From assembly GCA_026413225.1 (NCBI GenBank), contig CM048552.1:25471001-25535000 (forward strand): a stretch of 64,000 bases of DNA, given 5' to 3'. The notes beneath the pieces were generated by a model. The model saw only the letters and a list, made by a program, of their open reading frames with translations, made no database searches and was not told the DNA's origin. A program made the translations under genes and the position numbers. Positions 27,901 through 39,522 of the stretch are shown here, piece by piece (within the stretch, counting starts at the first letter, position 1; each line of letters opens with the position of its first letter). This DNA is from Otis tarda (lineage: Eukaryota > Chordata > Aves > Otidiformes > Otididae).

Positions 27901-30900
27901 TTTTAGCACCAGAATAACCTATGGACGTACTGTTCACAGATGCACTGCGTATCCAGAGCGGAGCAGGAAAGCTGTTTGTGCTGTTAGTCTCTTGCGGTCA
28001 AGAGCATTCTGTTAGTATCTAGTGTTTAAAATCAGAACAGCAACATTACATATGTCCAGATACAGAAGGAATTTATGCATGTCTAATTTTGAAAACTTCC
28101 AGTCTCCCGGTGCATCTGCCATATGTGAAGGAGCCAGGAAAAAAAAATGAAGGTCACAAACATTTTAAAGTAGCATAAATATTGTAAATTGCTGTTTAGC
28201 AACCTAGCATGCAATGCAAGGAGAGATGAGTACTGTGTATTTTGTATTAAAAGTGCATATTTATTTGTGAATTGGCAGCAGTCCCATAGCAGCTAGTCAG
28301 CTTCTAATTACAAGCCTAAAATATGAAAAATTGACTCCTGAAAGATAAGCTTTTCATATGTTAGGTGTTCTTGGTTATTTCAGAACAATATTATTTTTGC
28401 CTAGAAGTTTCAAAGATGCTTAACATGCTTTTAAATGAGCCCCAATCTCTATTTTCTTCTCATTGCCATTTTCTGAAAGCTAGCCTGCCTGATTTGTCCC
28501 CTTGTATCACCAAGATATCTCATCCAGCAACTGCTCACTTGTATGTCATCATGAGTTCTGCTGAATGGGGTTTTCCTGTCAGAGTTTGGGTTCCTCTTTC
28601 TGTTGAGCTCCTTTTCTCCCAGTTGCTTTGGGAGTAACAGTAGGAATCCTTCATTCAAATGGGCAGGGAAGAGACTGACTAGAGACTGAAGTATTTGTTT
28701 CATCAATTAGTCATTCTTGAGAAAAACAAAATGTTTTTTGACCTCCCTGAGAAGTTCATTGGAGTAATGGCACCAAAAAAAAAGGCAGAAGAAAACCCAA
28801 GGAAGAGTCCCATTGGAAGGAAGAAAACGTTTCTTCCTTGGCCAAGCAAGGGTGCAAGCAAGCTAATAAATCTGCTACAATCACACTCACACAAAAGAAA
28901 AAAAAAGAGAAGGGGAAAAAAAAAAGTGGTTTGCACCAAACGAGGTTTGTTATTTGAAATGACTAAGCTAAAGAAATCTTGGTCCTGGTCCCTTTATCAC
29001 AAGTATGAGTGCTGAAGCAGGCAGTAGTATGTGGTTTCTTTTTCACTTCTCCTTTCCTGGTACATATAGCTGTAATTTAGGCTGCTGAACACTTTTGTAC
29101 ATCCCCAAGTCAAAGCTAAAAACCTGGCTTAGCATTTCAGGCCTGGAGGAGGAATTAAAATGTGAATGCTGGGTGAAAGCCTGAGACGTTTCCAGGAAGA
29201 TGCCTTGATAAGTGGTGCCAAGCATTAGAAGCGTAAGACAGGGATGGGCTGGAAGAGGTGTGTGTCAGAGGCTCTGTGCAAAGTAGGAGCATGAGAGGGA
29301 ACAGGGGGCTTGGGAGCGCTGCAGCAGAAAGGAGTGATACAGCAACAGGGGAGCTTTTGGAAAGGTCCTTGCATGAGAATGTGGGAAGGAACTGAAGCAA
29401 AATGGGAAGCAGAGATAAATACAATTTTTTTCATATTACCTCTAATATTGATTTAAACATTTGCATTTTGCAGTTGAAGGGCTTTTAAACACCTGATTTT
29501 TGGGGTAGGGGAAGGGCTTCATTTGTTTGTACTGCATACTAACCCCACAGTTCCAACAAGGCTAACTGCATGGATTTTCCACTTGTGCTTAGTTTAATCT
29601 TCATTTCTTTCAGTTTTTCAAAATGAAATCTCCTAGGGAAAAAAAAAATGCAAAAGAAATAAAAATAGTGGCATCATGGTGATGCCCAAACCCAATATTA
29701 TTCTCCTTGAACTTTGCGAACATTGAAGCCCCCATTGAACCCCCATTGAACAATAAGCCCCCAGACTTTCCAGGTCCGATGTCTGCATATTAATAGCTAT
29801 GTACTAGTATTAAGTGAAAACTAAAGTATCTTAAAACAGCCTTTCAGTTTTATATTTGCATTGATTGTATTCTATGTGTTGTAAGTAAAATAAAAGTAAT
29901 GTGTCCTGATATGGTAAATATACAGGACATTAACAAGTAGGTAAGTAGAGCTTGATCAGTGCCCTTAAATTGGAGATACAATTCTAAATCTCAGCACGGT
30001 TGTAATGTCAGCTGTTTCCCTCTGTATTCATTTTGCTATGAAATTTATGCTACATAATTTTTTTTCTCTGGTCATAGCCATGCTTTGAATCAAAAGGTGG
30101 AGAATTTTTTCATTTTTCAGAGAAATACTGTAAACTTCTTTGATTTTCTAAACAGAAAGATTACTATCTTGCCAAAAAAAAAAAGCATGCAGAAGCATTA
30201 GGGTAGCTGTAAGAATATCTAGGCCACAAGTGTACTTGACAATTTTATTTTATCTAGAGATGGCATAATTTAAATGTCCACAGTCAGAGGCCAGCTAAAT
30301 GACCACTTCTGGGAGCTGAATGTTACTGTCTGTAATGTTGAAACACATCTTGATAATAAAAAATGCTCTGTTGATTCAGAGCAGTAATATTGAGACATAC
30401 ACACACACCCCCCAAAAAAAAAAGAAAATCACCTTTGCATGAGTTTCCCACAGAGGTAAAATTTCGGATTTTTGTGATAATTTCTTTTTTCAGGGATGGC
30501 ACTGTAAATGTGGGTGATCAGAGTCAAGCCTAGCTCGACATTTTATGTTGCAGTACTATGAGGCTATGTGCAATAAGAAACTACATCCTTGTGGGGTTGG
30601 ATGATCTGTCCCAGAAGGGCAATGGCTGTCACCATGAAGCCACATGGAGCTGATATTGGGATGGGAAAGCCCTTCCATGAGAGCTTTATCTTCTCTGAGG
30701 TTTCGCCAGCTTCTCTTCCTTCATTTTCCTGGTCACTGACACAGTTATTCTCATTGGAAATGTGACGGGAAGTGCCTCACAGACTGGTGCACATCTGTGA
30801 CCAGTGCAATCTAGAAAAGAAAAATCACTGGGGAGATAATTTGTTCCTCCCAGGCGAGTGAAGATACAGCAGGGAGTGGTGGGAGGGCACTAAGTCACAA

Positions 30901-33900
30901 GTCAGCAAGTTCCATTCTCCCTCCAGCAGAAGAAATGGATATTTTGACTAGTTAATAAATTACTTGTGTTGTGAATCAGGATTGATAGGGCAGAAAGAGC
31001 GTAGAAACAAAATTTATTGAATAGGATACATGAAATTTTCTGTCTATGTCTGCCTACAGTTGCCTCAACATTCAAAGTTTTCTCAGGCTCTTAATCAAAA
31101 GGCTACCTAACCTGAGGGTTGAGAAATCCTTCTCCAGGTTTTTTATTAAGAGTTACCAAGGCTTTCTAGCCTTCAGAAGAGTCTATGAACTCTTCACTGC
31201 TCAGGTAAAAACTCGCATTTAGGTGGATGATGTCTACACCTCAACTTGAAAATAGAGCTTTAACTTCTAAACCTCAGAGTATTTTGAAAAGACACTACAA
31301 GAAACACTTTTTTAACATTCAACAAAGGAAGTCGGTGTGATTATTCATATTGTACAAAGAGGGAAATGTTATGAAACTTAAATTAGGAACTTTTTTTTTA
31401 ACTTTTGCTGTTTGCTTTTTAAAGGGATGACTTGCTTATTATTTCATCATTTAACAATTTTTTTAAATGTTATAAAAGTTCCTTGGTGTGCTACCAGTGC
31501 TAACTATCAAAATCTTGAAAGAATATAATAGCATTGCCTTTTAATAAAAACTTGGCATTTTAGCAGTTAATGTTTAACATGCTTATTAATATTTCTCACG
31601 CATTTTAATTTATGCTGCCTCTGATGTACAGTCTCTTCAGTGAGAAGAGTACTTTCTGTTATTGTTCCTGCTAGGAAAAGTAGAGCCGGAGGAAGTAAAA
31701 ACATCCTGTGACTCAATTCCTGATCAATAGTGTGATCAAGGCTTCGGTAGGAAGATAAAATGGGGTTTCTAGAAAAGCTGTTCCCCCTGCCATATTCAGC
31801 AGAAAAAGCATTTTAACAGTGCCCATTTATCAAGAGCAGGCAAGACAGAGAAACTCGACGGAGTCTTGTGTCCCAGGCGTTAGGGATACCAGCCCTAGAA
31901 GGACTAAGGCATTGTGTATCACTATGTATTGAGCCTCCTTCCAGGTGGCAAACAGCTGCACTTTTTTATAAAACTTCAAAACTAAATCTGAAGTGCTTGC
32001 TTTCAGCCGATAAGTGTTATATTTAATTGAACCGTTCTGCGAATGTTATAGCTCAGGCACCCAGAAAGACGGTGAATATTTGATATATTTGTTTTCTATT
32101 TCCACCGGTCACCAGAATAATGAAATTCCTTAACTACTTCTCTTTAACTTGCCTGAAGAAAGCACGGTATGTTGCTAAATCGCTTTTCACTGGCCCTGCC
32201 GAGAAACAACTTTAATCCTTGTTAGAAAATTGCAGAGTCTGGGCCTGACAAAGAGCTCATGCCTGGCGCATTGTGAGCGCTGGGAGCGGGGCGAGGGGAG
32301 CCCTTTACAGCTGCGTGCCTCCAGCCCGCCTCAGCTGGACTATTTAGGCGAGGAGGTTTGTCAATTCCTCCCGACAATGGAGCCGAGTTTTTCAGTGCCT
32401 GTAGCCGCGCCGAGCCCTGTTGGGGATCAATGCTGGCCATTCAAGCTGCACCCTCTTTCATTGCTTTGGTTTGTTAATTTAAGACTAAAGGTCTGCTGAG
32501 GGGGTTTAGGGTGTTTAAGAAAGCTGATGAACTGTTTAAGAAATCTGATGAACTGAGAGCGTTTATAGCCCTGGTGTGGCAACTATTGGCACTGAGGGAG
32601 CTGTGTCCTTGTTGACCCTCTTGTTATTAAAAATGCACAAGTGCTGCGCTTCTCAATATTTCAACACTCTTTCATTGTCAATACCACCTTCTGAGCCCTT
32701 CAGCTTGTTGCTTGCTCTAAAGATCTTCTTAGATTGGGTTTGAAAACTTCACCTTAAACACTAGATTAGACTGATGTTCTGTTTTCCGTGCTCCTGTTGA
32801 TTTGTTGAACCTTCCCAGGGCTGGAAAGCAAGTAGCAGCTTGATGGGGAGACGGGCTGCTAATATGATTTACCAGTCTACAGTCATGCACAATAAGTGTG
32901 AACAAATACAGGGGTCTCACAGAGTCAAACCTAGCCTTTCCTTTTCTCTTATTTTTTACTTTGAAAGAGGTATCTCAGAAAGATGAAGCGAGTAATGCAT
33001 GCCCTTACAGGAGCTGGATGAGCTATGAATAAGAAGTGGGGGGAGAAACAGGGAGGCAAACATATTTTTGTTAAAGTGGTTGGCTGCTGTTATGTGCCAA
33101 TGTGGAAAAAATACATAATAAAAGCTTAATGCTTTATTATTGCATAGACAGCAAAGGATATGGCACTAATATCATTGACATCTGCAAGAGTCGCATTGTC
33201 CTTTCAGTGCTGTTGTTACTAGCAGGAAAGTGACTTTTTCTTCAAACCAGTTAGAAGGATTTTTTTTAATTATTACTTAAAAACTGTGTGATCTCAGGAC
33301 CATTATGTAATTGCTGAAGCTTTCGAGTTTGCAATACATTCCCATAAGTCACAGTAGATGCATCCCAGCCTCTATAACACGCCCATGGTTGTCTAAATGT
33401 GTGCCCTTGGATTCCATCTCTGAGAGGCATTTGCAGCGCTGTGCATTTTAACAGGCTCCAAAAGAAGCGATAGGGAAATATTTACCTTTCTTCTTATGAA
33501 GTCCAGCAGGTTTATGCTTATGCAGCTTCAGCCTATACTGAGTGCTCAAAACTAGAGGGTATAAGGCCAACAGTGAACAGGAATCCTGTCCACAAGTACC
33601 TCTAGGAGGACTCTAAAAATACGCTGGATGTGATTTTTATTAAAAATACTGTGACAATTCAAACTAAGAATACATCTTTTTCTAATATGACAGGAGTCAT
33701 AGTTTTTCTCAATGGGGTGTGTTGACAGAGGAGCAAGTACCGTAATATCTTTTCACAATCACCCAATTAAAGATTTCTACTCCAAGTTTAATGTATCAAA
33801 ACTAGTCAGGAAAAAATTATATTGTTTTCATTCACAAATTTGAGTAGCAAAATTAATTCCCTCCAATTTCTTAGCTTTGTTTTCAGTGCAGGTAAGCCTA

Positions 33901-36900
33901 TCATAGATATGTATGAGAGTCTAATTTTTACTGCATCCATCTTAATTGTCTAGCTAGGCTTTTAAAACACGTGTTTTGCCAGAAAACTGGGACTGGGTCT
34001 GTTCTCAGTGATCCTGCAGCGTTCAGTGGTGTTGTGTGGGGATCACAGAATTTTCGATCCTGTCTGTAGTTTGTTCATGTGAGCAAGTTTGAGCCCTTTC
34101 TGCTTTCCATTTGAAACAAGCCAAATCCATTGTGGATGTGTTACTGTTTTTTTTTAATGGAAGAATATCAGTTTTGACAAAAGTCTGCTGCTGAAATCAT
34201 TCTTTCTATCATGATTATGTTAAAGATGAACAATTGTAGAGTCCGAGTGATAATATAGTGATTGGGCTCATTGTGTTGCAAATAACAATAGATATTCAGG
34301 GTAGAATGCTTGGCATATGAATTTTTATATTTATTAGATCAATAGAGTTCCCCAAGTGAATAAGCTCAACTCTATTTTATTTTCTAGACATCTGTATATG
34401 TGCAACACCTGGTATATAGTTTACAGCTGCCACTTAGTAACAACGTTGTCACATTAAAAATATCTTACAGGTACTTACAAAGGAAATCAAAACCAGTATG
34501 CATGTTTGGGGTGAAATAATGTAAATGCTATAAGGATGTCTTTTGGTGATAAAAACCAGTATTTTACAGATACCAAATCAGTCCCACATTTTATTGAATA
34601 AATCACCCTACTTTTATGAAATGTGCATATCTGCATTTTGTGCAGTGTGTTTGTTCACTTCTGTGAAATAGTAAATTAATAAGAGAAACTCTAAAAAATG
34701 TAAAAGTAATTTATTTCCAATGATTTATAAGTAACATAAATTTTAACACACTAAACAAAATAAATTGAAGCCCTTAGTATATGAAAATCTTATTTCAAAT
34801 TTGTCTTAAAACGGATGGTTACAATGAGATGAGACTGTTTCCTCTAAGGAAAAAGTATTTACATATATTTGCTCTATGTCTTTAAAGCTTTTTCCAGAGA
34901 GCTTACATTTCGATGAAAGAATTCTATTTCTGTCTTTTGTTGCATCCAGTAGCCAGTAATTTGTCTTCATTTTTTCAATATGTATTTTATTTTATTTGTT
35001 AATGTAAAGCTGGCTAATGAGACGTGTTAGATCCTTCCTTTGAATTATTTCACGACGTATACCTTTCCTAACATGCTGCATTTTAAAATACGCACAGTGT
35101 TTCCTCTCTTTACATATCTGTGTGTTTTGTAAAGACACTGGAAATTACATTCAAAAAGAATTTAAGTGCCTTACCTGTGGGGAAGGAGACTAGAAAGAGA
35201 GCTACGACACAAACTCTTCTAATCTCTCACTGCTAAAATGAGAAAAAATTATCCCTTCCTTTTTTACAGTTTGACTAAACGACTTCTGGTTGGTATTTTA
35301 CACAAGAGGGAGGAAAACTGCTACAACTATCCTTAGTAAAATATCTTTTAATCCAGTTAATGTGAAAGAACTATTGTAGCAGCTGTTTGGATCTTAGCAT
35401 TTTTTTACGATAACATACACACCAACAGCAGAGAGCTTGTTCTTATCCATCCGTTTGTGAAGCTTTGAGTGAAAACATACCTATGGCAAAGACATAAAAA
35501 GGAAATAAGATAGGCTGTAATTATCATTTATAATTAACGTGAAACAAAACCTTAACGTGGTTATTTTGGGAGGGGCAGATTAGTGTTTTGATCATACTTA
35601 AATACAGTTTCCATGGATTTCTGATTTTTTTTTACTTAATAAAGAAGTGATTTAAGAGAAAAAAAGGAGGACAGATTCCATATTCTATGTTGAATGCTGT
35701 TTTCCTGTTTGGATTGGAAAATCTAGGAATCGCAAAATCTCTCTCAAGATGCCCTACCAGTTTTTCCCCTTGCCGGTTTAGCTGTCAATTCTCCCGTGTA
35801 ATTGGGTATTTAGTACCCGTTCTTACTGACAGATAGCAAAGTGCATAACGCTATTTTGCTTGAAAATGTTATAACTGAAAGATAAAGCGGCAGTTGCTAA
35901 TTCATGTAAAGAACAGTCTAGGTCAAGTTATTTGATTTCCTACTGACCCATGCAATTCTCTTAACAGGAAATTATATCATTGTTGACTTCAAGTGCTGAT
36001 CTGTGATCATTTCAAAGTGTTTCATTACCTCTCATTACCAAATCTGTTGAATGAATACTGCAGGGTTGTTTGGTGTTGGTTTGTTTTTGTTGTTTTTTTT
36101 TTGTCCTTTTTTTCAGCAATGGTATAGCAACTCCATGAAAGTCATATGCATGTGGTTGGCTGATAGATTAGACCTTCAGCTTCACATCTACCAGCTGAAG
36201 ACTCTCATCAAGATAGTGAAGGTAAATAAAATGTGTTTGTGTTAGACTGCATGGTAAAGAGAGAAAAGTGATAAAGCATTAACATGGATAAGTATAGATC
36301 ACCCTAAAAGTTTAAAAACTGGAATAAATTTGCAAACTTATGTAATTTTAGGTTGGGTTTTTTTTCACAGCTGTAGCAAATTTCGGAAGAAAAACAATTT
36401 AATGAAACCTCTAATGTTAATTACATGTGCACTAGTAATTGTCATCCATTCTGGACTCTGTGACAATTAAGATTGTTCCAAAGAATTTTAGCAGATTACT
36501 ACTAGCTGTACAGCAATGCTGTTGGTATTCCTAATAAATTATTGTTTGTCATATTATTGATTTTTTTTTGTTTTACCTTCGTAATCATGAGAGCGTTTTC
36601 CCTCCATTTTTCCCACTCTCCCTAAAAGTAACTATTTTCTTTTTTATGCACATGTGATTACTAGGTTCAACTGGAAAACAATGTTCAATATATTAGATAA
36701 CATTTTCTGATCTTTCATACTCCAGGATAAGTATCACTAGAAATACCCATCCCTCCAGTCCAGTCCGCAGTCATTTACACTGACCTATGTCAACTGTTTC
36801 CGAGTGAAGTGTAAAATACCTTGCAACAGGCAATTATGGGTTAACCTACCATAAAAGTATCGTTTCCTCCTAACTCCCTTTTGGATCTTAGTTAATACCC

Positions 36901-39522
36901 TTAGGCAAGAGACAGAAAGCCATTTCAAATTTTTTTTTCTGTTTGCTTCTGTCTTGTTTAACTCTGAACATTCTTGTTAAATGTAGAAATGTGGAATAGG
37001 AAGCACCTGTTGTCACTGGTGATCTTGATTTCTTCAAAATATTTTCTCATGAAGTTCATGCAAGACTGTAAAGTCAGAAGCATTTTAACTCGTGGACACC
37101 AGAATTGCAACTGCAACTTTCAGGATTCACTAGCTAGGAGGGAAAAAACAGAGAGGGGGTGATTTTTGAGCAGTGCAAGGAAACAGTCATAATAATGATG
37201 GCATTGTGGCTCCCTGAACCACCCAGGCTTAGCTTTGCTATTTTTTACCTTAACTGATTTCTCAGGGAACAGGATTTGGCTCTTCATTGCATGATGTGCC
37301 AAAATAGCAAAAGCAGTTTGCTATTTGTGGTTGAAATTAATGGTGCTTCTGAAGGGTTTAAAGCTCTTCTCAAGTGAAGGTAGTTATCATACTCGGAGGG
37401 GGAAAAAAAAAAAGAAAAGTGTTACAGGATCTAAAACTTGTGCCCAGTGAGATCTAAGAATGGGAAGGCTAAATTACAGCAGTTAAATGTCACCTGGGAG
37501 ATTAAAAGAAGAGGCTCTTAGAAAACTGAAGTTCAGGTGAAGGAGCAGCACTGTCAACCAGCTTTTCCTCTGCAGCCTGGCACGCCAATGAGCCTTGTTC
37601 CGAAGAATTAGGCTTGTGGTGACGATGGGAAGACACGGGTTACAGTGGTAGCCGTTCTGTCCCCGTACACCCGGTTTGCTTTGTGCATAAATTCCAAGTG
37701 TGTTATTCCATGGCACCTTCTGTGGATACAGAAGGTTGAAGAAGATGATGTCAGTCACAGAGGTTCTGGTCAATGCACTGGAAGATAAAGAATCTTGCTC
37801 ACCTCTGTTTTGGTGGATGAAGAAGACGGAACTGGTGAAATAGGAACTCAGCAAACAGGAGGCTGCTGGGAAATAAGAAACAATGGTTCAGGTAGAGTAT
37901 GGTAAGAAGCTTTCACTACCGCAGCCCAGCTGGGAAGAGGCACGTGGGGAGGCACAGTTCCTCCAAACTCTGAAGTGGATGAAGGCACTTTTCTGTTTGC
38001 TTTTGGAAAAAAAAAAAACTAGAAGGCTGTGTTGCCTCTGTCATCTCTTGAAGATACTCCAAAAAAAAAGAAGTGGGAAGTCATTTTTAAGGGACATGGG
38101 ATGAGTAAGAAATAGATGATTCTTTCATGTTTGGATGCAGCAAAGGTAGTGGCATTATTAAGAATGACTGGAAGAAGAAACATTGTCTGTTCCCATTACA
38201 GCCTTATGATTGCATAAAGGTATCGTTAGATGGCTGAGACACGTGCAGGGGGATGTGACTAAAGAAGGGCCAAGGACCAAGAGGAAAATCAGGGAGAAAT
38301 GAAAAATTAAGCTTGGAAGTGAACACCATTATCCTGCAAAAGTATGTCAAGAGAAGAGCAATGACTGAACCCCAGAGTGCTGGTCTGAGAATGGGAGGAA
38401 TACAATGTAAAATGGAAATAAATTGCTGTAGGAGCTGTTAATAGCATAAAAGGAAATTGAATGCATGGTGTTATAAAAAGGGAATGCAATGGTGACACTT
38501 CAAGAAGACCAGGCAGAGTACTCGCAGGAGTGTGTGAGCAAAACATAAGCTGCATCCATTGACTCTGAGGTTGAGGTTGACCTGTTAAAGACAAATAAAT
38601 CTCGGTTGCAGTGATTCAAACAAGGTTTAAATAATCATTGTAGATAGTGGCAGAAAAAAATCTCCCAGTTGAATGTTACCCATTTTGAGAGGTGTCTTTT
38701 GCAGTTCTCTGAAGTATTGAGTGAGACAAGATCAGCTCTTTTTTCTTTCTCTAAGGATTGTGCACTGTCTTCTCTGGCAGAGGAATGAAAATGTAGGTGA
38801 CTTAGAATGTAAATTAACTGACTGAAGTAGTTACCTGATAAATGTTTATGTTACAGAATATAGTTCATAATCTAAAATTTATTTTATTTTTCTGATTTAT
38901 TTTGCATATAAATGTAAATATAAATGCAAATAAAATAGTAATATGAGAAAAGAGTCAGGCATTTACATTTTCTGTGAAATGACAGAACTACCCGTAGCCG
39001 AATTCACATTTCAATATGTAGTTAGCAAAATTCTTTGTTGGTTTCTTATTCAATAAATGAGACAAATAGAAGTTACTGAGAAATCAGCATACAGTTATAG
39101 AAATGTAGTACAAAACAATCTCTGAAAGGAATGGCCATCAAAGTGTGGCTTGTAGACTCCGTAGAGTTTATGGAAATCGCAGGCAGCCCAGAAACTAAGA
39201 CCACAAAATCTTTAGCAAGCTCCAGATGATAAGTCCGTACCTGCAGGAGGAATGAAGCTGTTTTGCTGGCATGCTAGAAATGGCCAGTGTATAGTGGGAG
39301 ACTGCTCAGACTTGCTCGAGTCCAATTCGGGATGTTTTATTTTTGCCGCAGAAAACCTACCGAGACTTCAGGTTGCAAGGCGTGCTGGAGGGAACGCTGA
39401 ACAGTAAAACCTACGATACCATTCACAGCCGTCTGACCGTAGAGGAGGCCACAGTCTCAGTCACGGATGCAGGGGGACTTCAGGGCATTACTATGAAAGA
39501 CAGTGATGAGGAGGAAGGGTGA
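3923..39522 (+). CDS. CADPS2: CADPS2, C-terminal 191 residues (3' partial gene, six exons)
   Basis: Calcium-dependent secretion activator 2 (CAPS2) is a cytosolic, membrane-associated factor that primes dense-core vesicles for Ca2+-triggered fusion in neurons and endocrine cells, working with syntaxin/SNARE proteins and PI(4,5)P2. The window holds only the end of the gene: join of 3923-3997, 7448-7531, 7647-7679, 17602-17709, 36117-36221 and 39352-39522. Every exon is flanked by AG and GT, has a length divisible by three and joins in phase 0, giving 191 residues and a TGA. The translation reads as the tail of the CAPS family, following the MUN region and ending in an acidic stretch (KDSDEEEG). 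C2, PH and most MUN exons must lie upstream. CADPS2 rather than its paralogue CADPS is preferred because the next gene is FEZF1; FEZF2 accompanies CADPS. In the family, the C-terminal region of roughly 135 residues is reported to bind dense-core vesicles; the last four exons here cover 138 residues. Confidence 0.93.
3998..7447 (+). other. CADPS2: CADPS2 intron, 3,450 bp
   Basis: AT-rich intron with a GT donor and a pyrimidine-rich acceptor (CTCCAG). The open frames in it are short and have no family resemblance. No interspersed repeat was recognised. Confidence 0.8.
7448..7531 (+). CDS. CADPS2: CADPS2 exon (28 residues)
   Basis: Acceptor CTCCAG ends at 7447 and a consensus GTAAGT donor begins at 7532. 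The exon encodes [20 protein letters not shown] followed by FSSLVSFT. The [10 protein letters not shown] core is highly conserved in CAPS proteins. Only a 115-bp intron separates it from the next exon, the shortest intron of the gene seen here. Confidence 0.92.
7647..7679 (+). CDS. CADPS2: CADPS2 micro-exon (11 residues)
   Basis: A 33-bp exon reading [11 protein letters not shown], with acceptor CTAAAG ending at 7646 and donor GTAAGT at 7680. It is too short for ORF finding but joins the exons before and after it in phase 0, and the joined peptide ([19 protein letters not shown]) matches the family. It would be easily missed by automatic gene prediction. Confidence 0.9.
12189..12292. repeat. 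Perfect 52-bp tandem duplication (two copies)
   Basis: Positions 12189-12240 and 12241-12292 are identical base for base, followed by the first three bases of a third copy. The unit begins GCATTTTGAAGACC and ends AAACACAT. Absence of any mismatch indicates a recent event, or an assembly artefact. It lies deep in a CADPS2 intron and away from splice sites. Confidence 0.97.
15061..15330 (-). mobile_element. CR1 non-LTR retrotransposon fragment, antisense, 5'-truncated
   Basis: The left end carries the CR1 3' terminal signature in reverse complement (TAGAATCATAGAAT), followed by the TTGGAAGGGACCTTTAAAGG tail typical of avian CR1. On the minus strand the sequence translates into the C-terminal end of the CR1 ORF2 reverse-transcriptase protein ([20 protein letters not shown]). 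Only the last few hundred bases survive, as is usual for CR1. The outer boundary near 15330 is approximate; up to 15430 could belong. Confidence 0.9.
15331..17601 (+). other. CADPS2: Remainder of CADPS2 intron before the 36-residue exon
   Basis: AT-rich DNA without a recognised gene or repeat. It ends in a good polypyrimidine tract and CACAG acceptor at 17597-17601. Confidence 0.7.
17602..17709 (+). CDS. CADPS2: CADPS2 exon (36 residues)
   Basis: Acceptor CCACAG ends at 17601 and donor GTAAGT begins at 17710. The exon encodes [20 protein letters not shown] and continues [16 protein letters not shown]. The [11 protein letters not shown] segment is a strong CAPS-family match. Phase 0 on both sides. 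The open frame reads through the donor for another 37 codons, but that extension has no family similarity and is intronic. Confidence 0.93.
20455..21202 (+). mobile_element. CR1 retrotransposon, 3' end of ORF2 plus 3' UTR, broken
   Basis: About 750 bp of a 5'-truncated CR1 element in the same direction as CADPS2. The translation shows the end of the reverse-transcriptase ORF2, with the signatures [29 protein letters not shown] and [12 protein letters not shown], and the element closes with the CR1 terminal octamer-type repeat GATTCTGTGATTCTATT at 21186-21202. A TGA at about 20714-20716 replaces the tryptophan codon expected in the ...VQFWAP... segment, so it is a dead copy; the 146-residue frame 20744-21184 is the remnant and not a host gene. 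The left boundary is approximate. Confidence 0.95.
24150..24560. promoter_or_regulatory. Candidate intronic enhancer with TAATTA cluster
   Basis: Within the CADPS2 intron, three homeodomain core sites TAATTA lie at 24173-24178, 24427-24432 and 24441-24446. The last two are 14 bp apart in the segment ACTAATTAGCTGTGACTAAT. E-box-like sequences (CATATG, CATCTG) are near the first. The segment has balanced, non-repetitive composition. Function is inference; no conservation data are available to me. Confidence 0.3.
32180..32560. promoter_or_regulatory. Candidate intronic regulatory element (local GC rise)
   Basis: In an AT-rich intron this segment suddenly becomes GC-rich with several CpG dinucleotides (for example around 32287-32300 and 32345-32415), then returns to AT-rich sequence. 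It contains SOX-like core words such as ATTGTG, ACAAAG and ACAATGG. No long open frame resembles a protein. It could be a conserved noncoding element or a small CpG island. The end includes an imperfect 21-bp direct repeat at 32512-32553. Confidence 0.3.
32512..32553. repeat. 21-bp tandem repeat, two copies
   Basis: Units TGTTTAAGAAAGCTGATGAAC and its next copy differ by one base (AAAGC versus AAATC). Short local duplication in a CADPS2 intron. Confidence 0.85.
36117..36221 (+). CDS. CADPS2: CADPS2 exon (35 residues)
   Basis: A long T-rich tract and TTTCAG precede the exon at 36116, and donor GTAAAT follows at 36222. The exon encodes [20 protein letters not shown] followed by [15 protein letters not shown], a strongly conserved piece of the CAPS C-terminus. 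Phase 0 on both sides. The apparent in-frame extension upstream to 36051 is intronic polypyrimidine sequence. Confidence 0.93.
36222..39351 (+). other. CADPS2: Last CADPS2 intron, 3.1 kb
   Basis: AT-rich intron with GT donor and GCCGCAG acceptor. It has purine-rich and A-run segments (37403-37415, 38009-38020) but no recognised repeat family and no exon. Confidence 0.8.
39352..39522 (+). CDS. CADPS2: CADPS2 terminal coding exon (56 residues and stop)
   Basis: Acceptor CAG ends at 39351. The frame begins [20 protein letters not shown], continues through [11 protein letters not shown] and ends [16 protein letters not shown] with TGA at 39520-39522. The VEEAT and [12 protein letters not shown] elements are the hallmark CAPS1/2 C-terminus, so the true end of the protein is present. 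Confidence 0.95.
   Translation, partial: KTYRDFRLQGVLEGTLNSKTYDTIHSRLTVEEATVSVTDAGGLQGITMKDSDEEEG

Larger units (their letters stand above)
17710..36116 (+). other. CADPS2: CADPS2 intron, 18.4 kb
   Basis: The largest intron in the window. It contains a sense CR1 copy at about 20455-21202, a segment rich in TAATTA sites near 24150-24560, and a locally GC-richer segment near 32180-32560 that stands out from its AT-rich surroundings. No extra coding exon is recognisable. Most open frames here are short chance frames. Confidence 0.8.

Noticed and set aside
28695-29015. Lys-rich frame with [13 protein letters not shown], possibly a ribosomal-protein retrocopy
   Set aside because: Beyond the Lys-rich start the translation does not follow any ribosomal or histone protein, and A-runs explain the lysines.
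38235-38301. Short frame reading [15 protein letters not shown], reminiscent of a non-LTR retrotransposon motif
   Set aside because: Only about 22 residues, with stops on both sides and no flanking similarity that I can recognise. Too little to call a mobile element.
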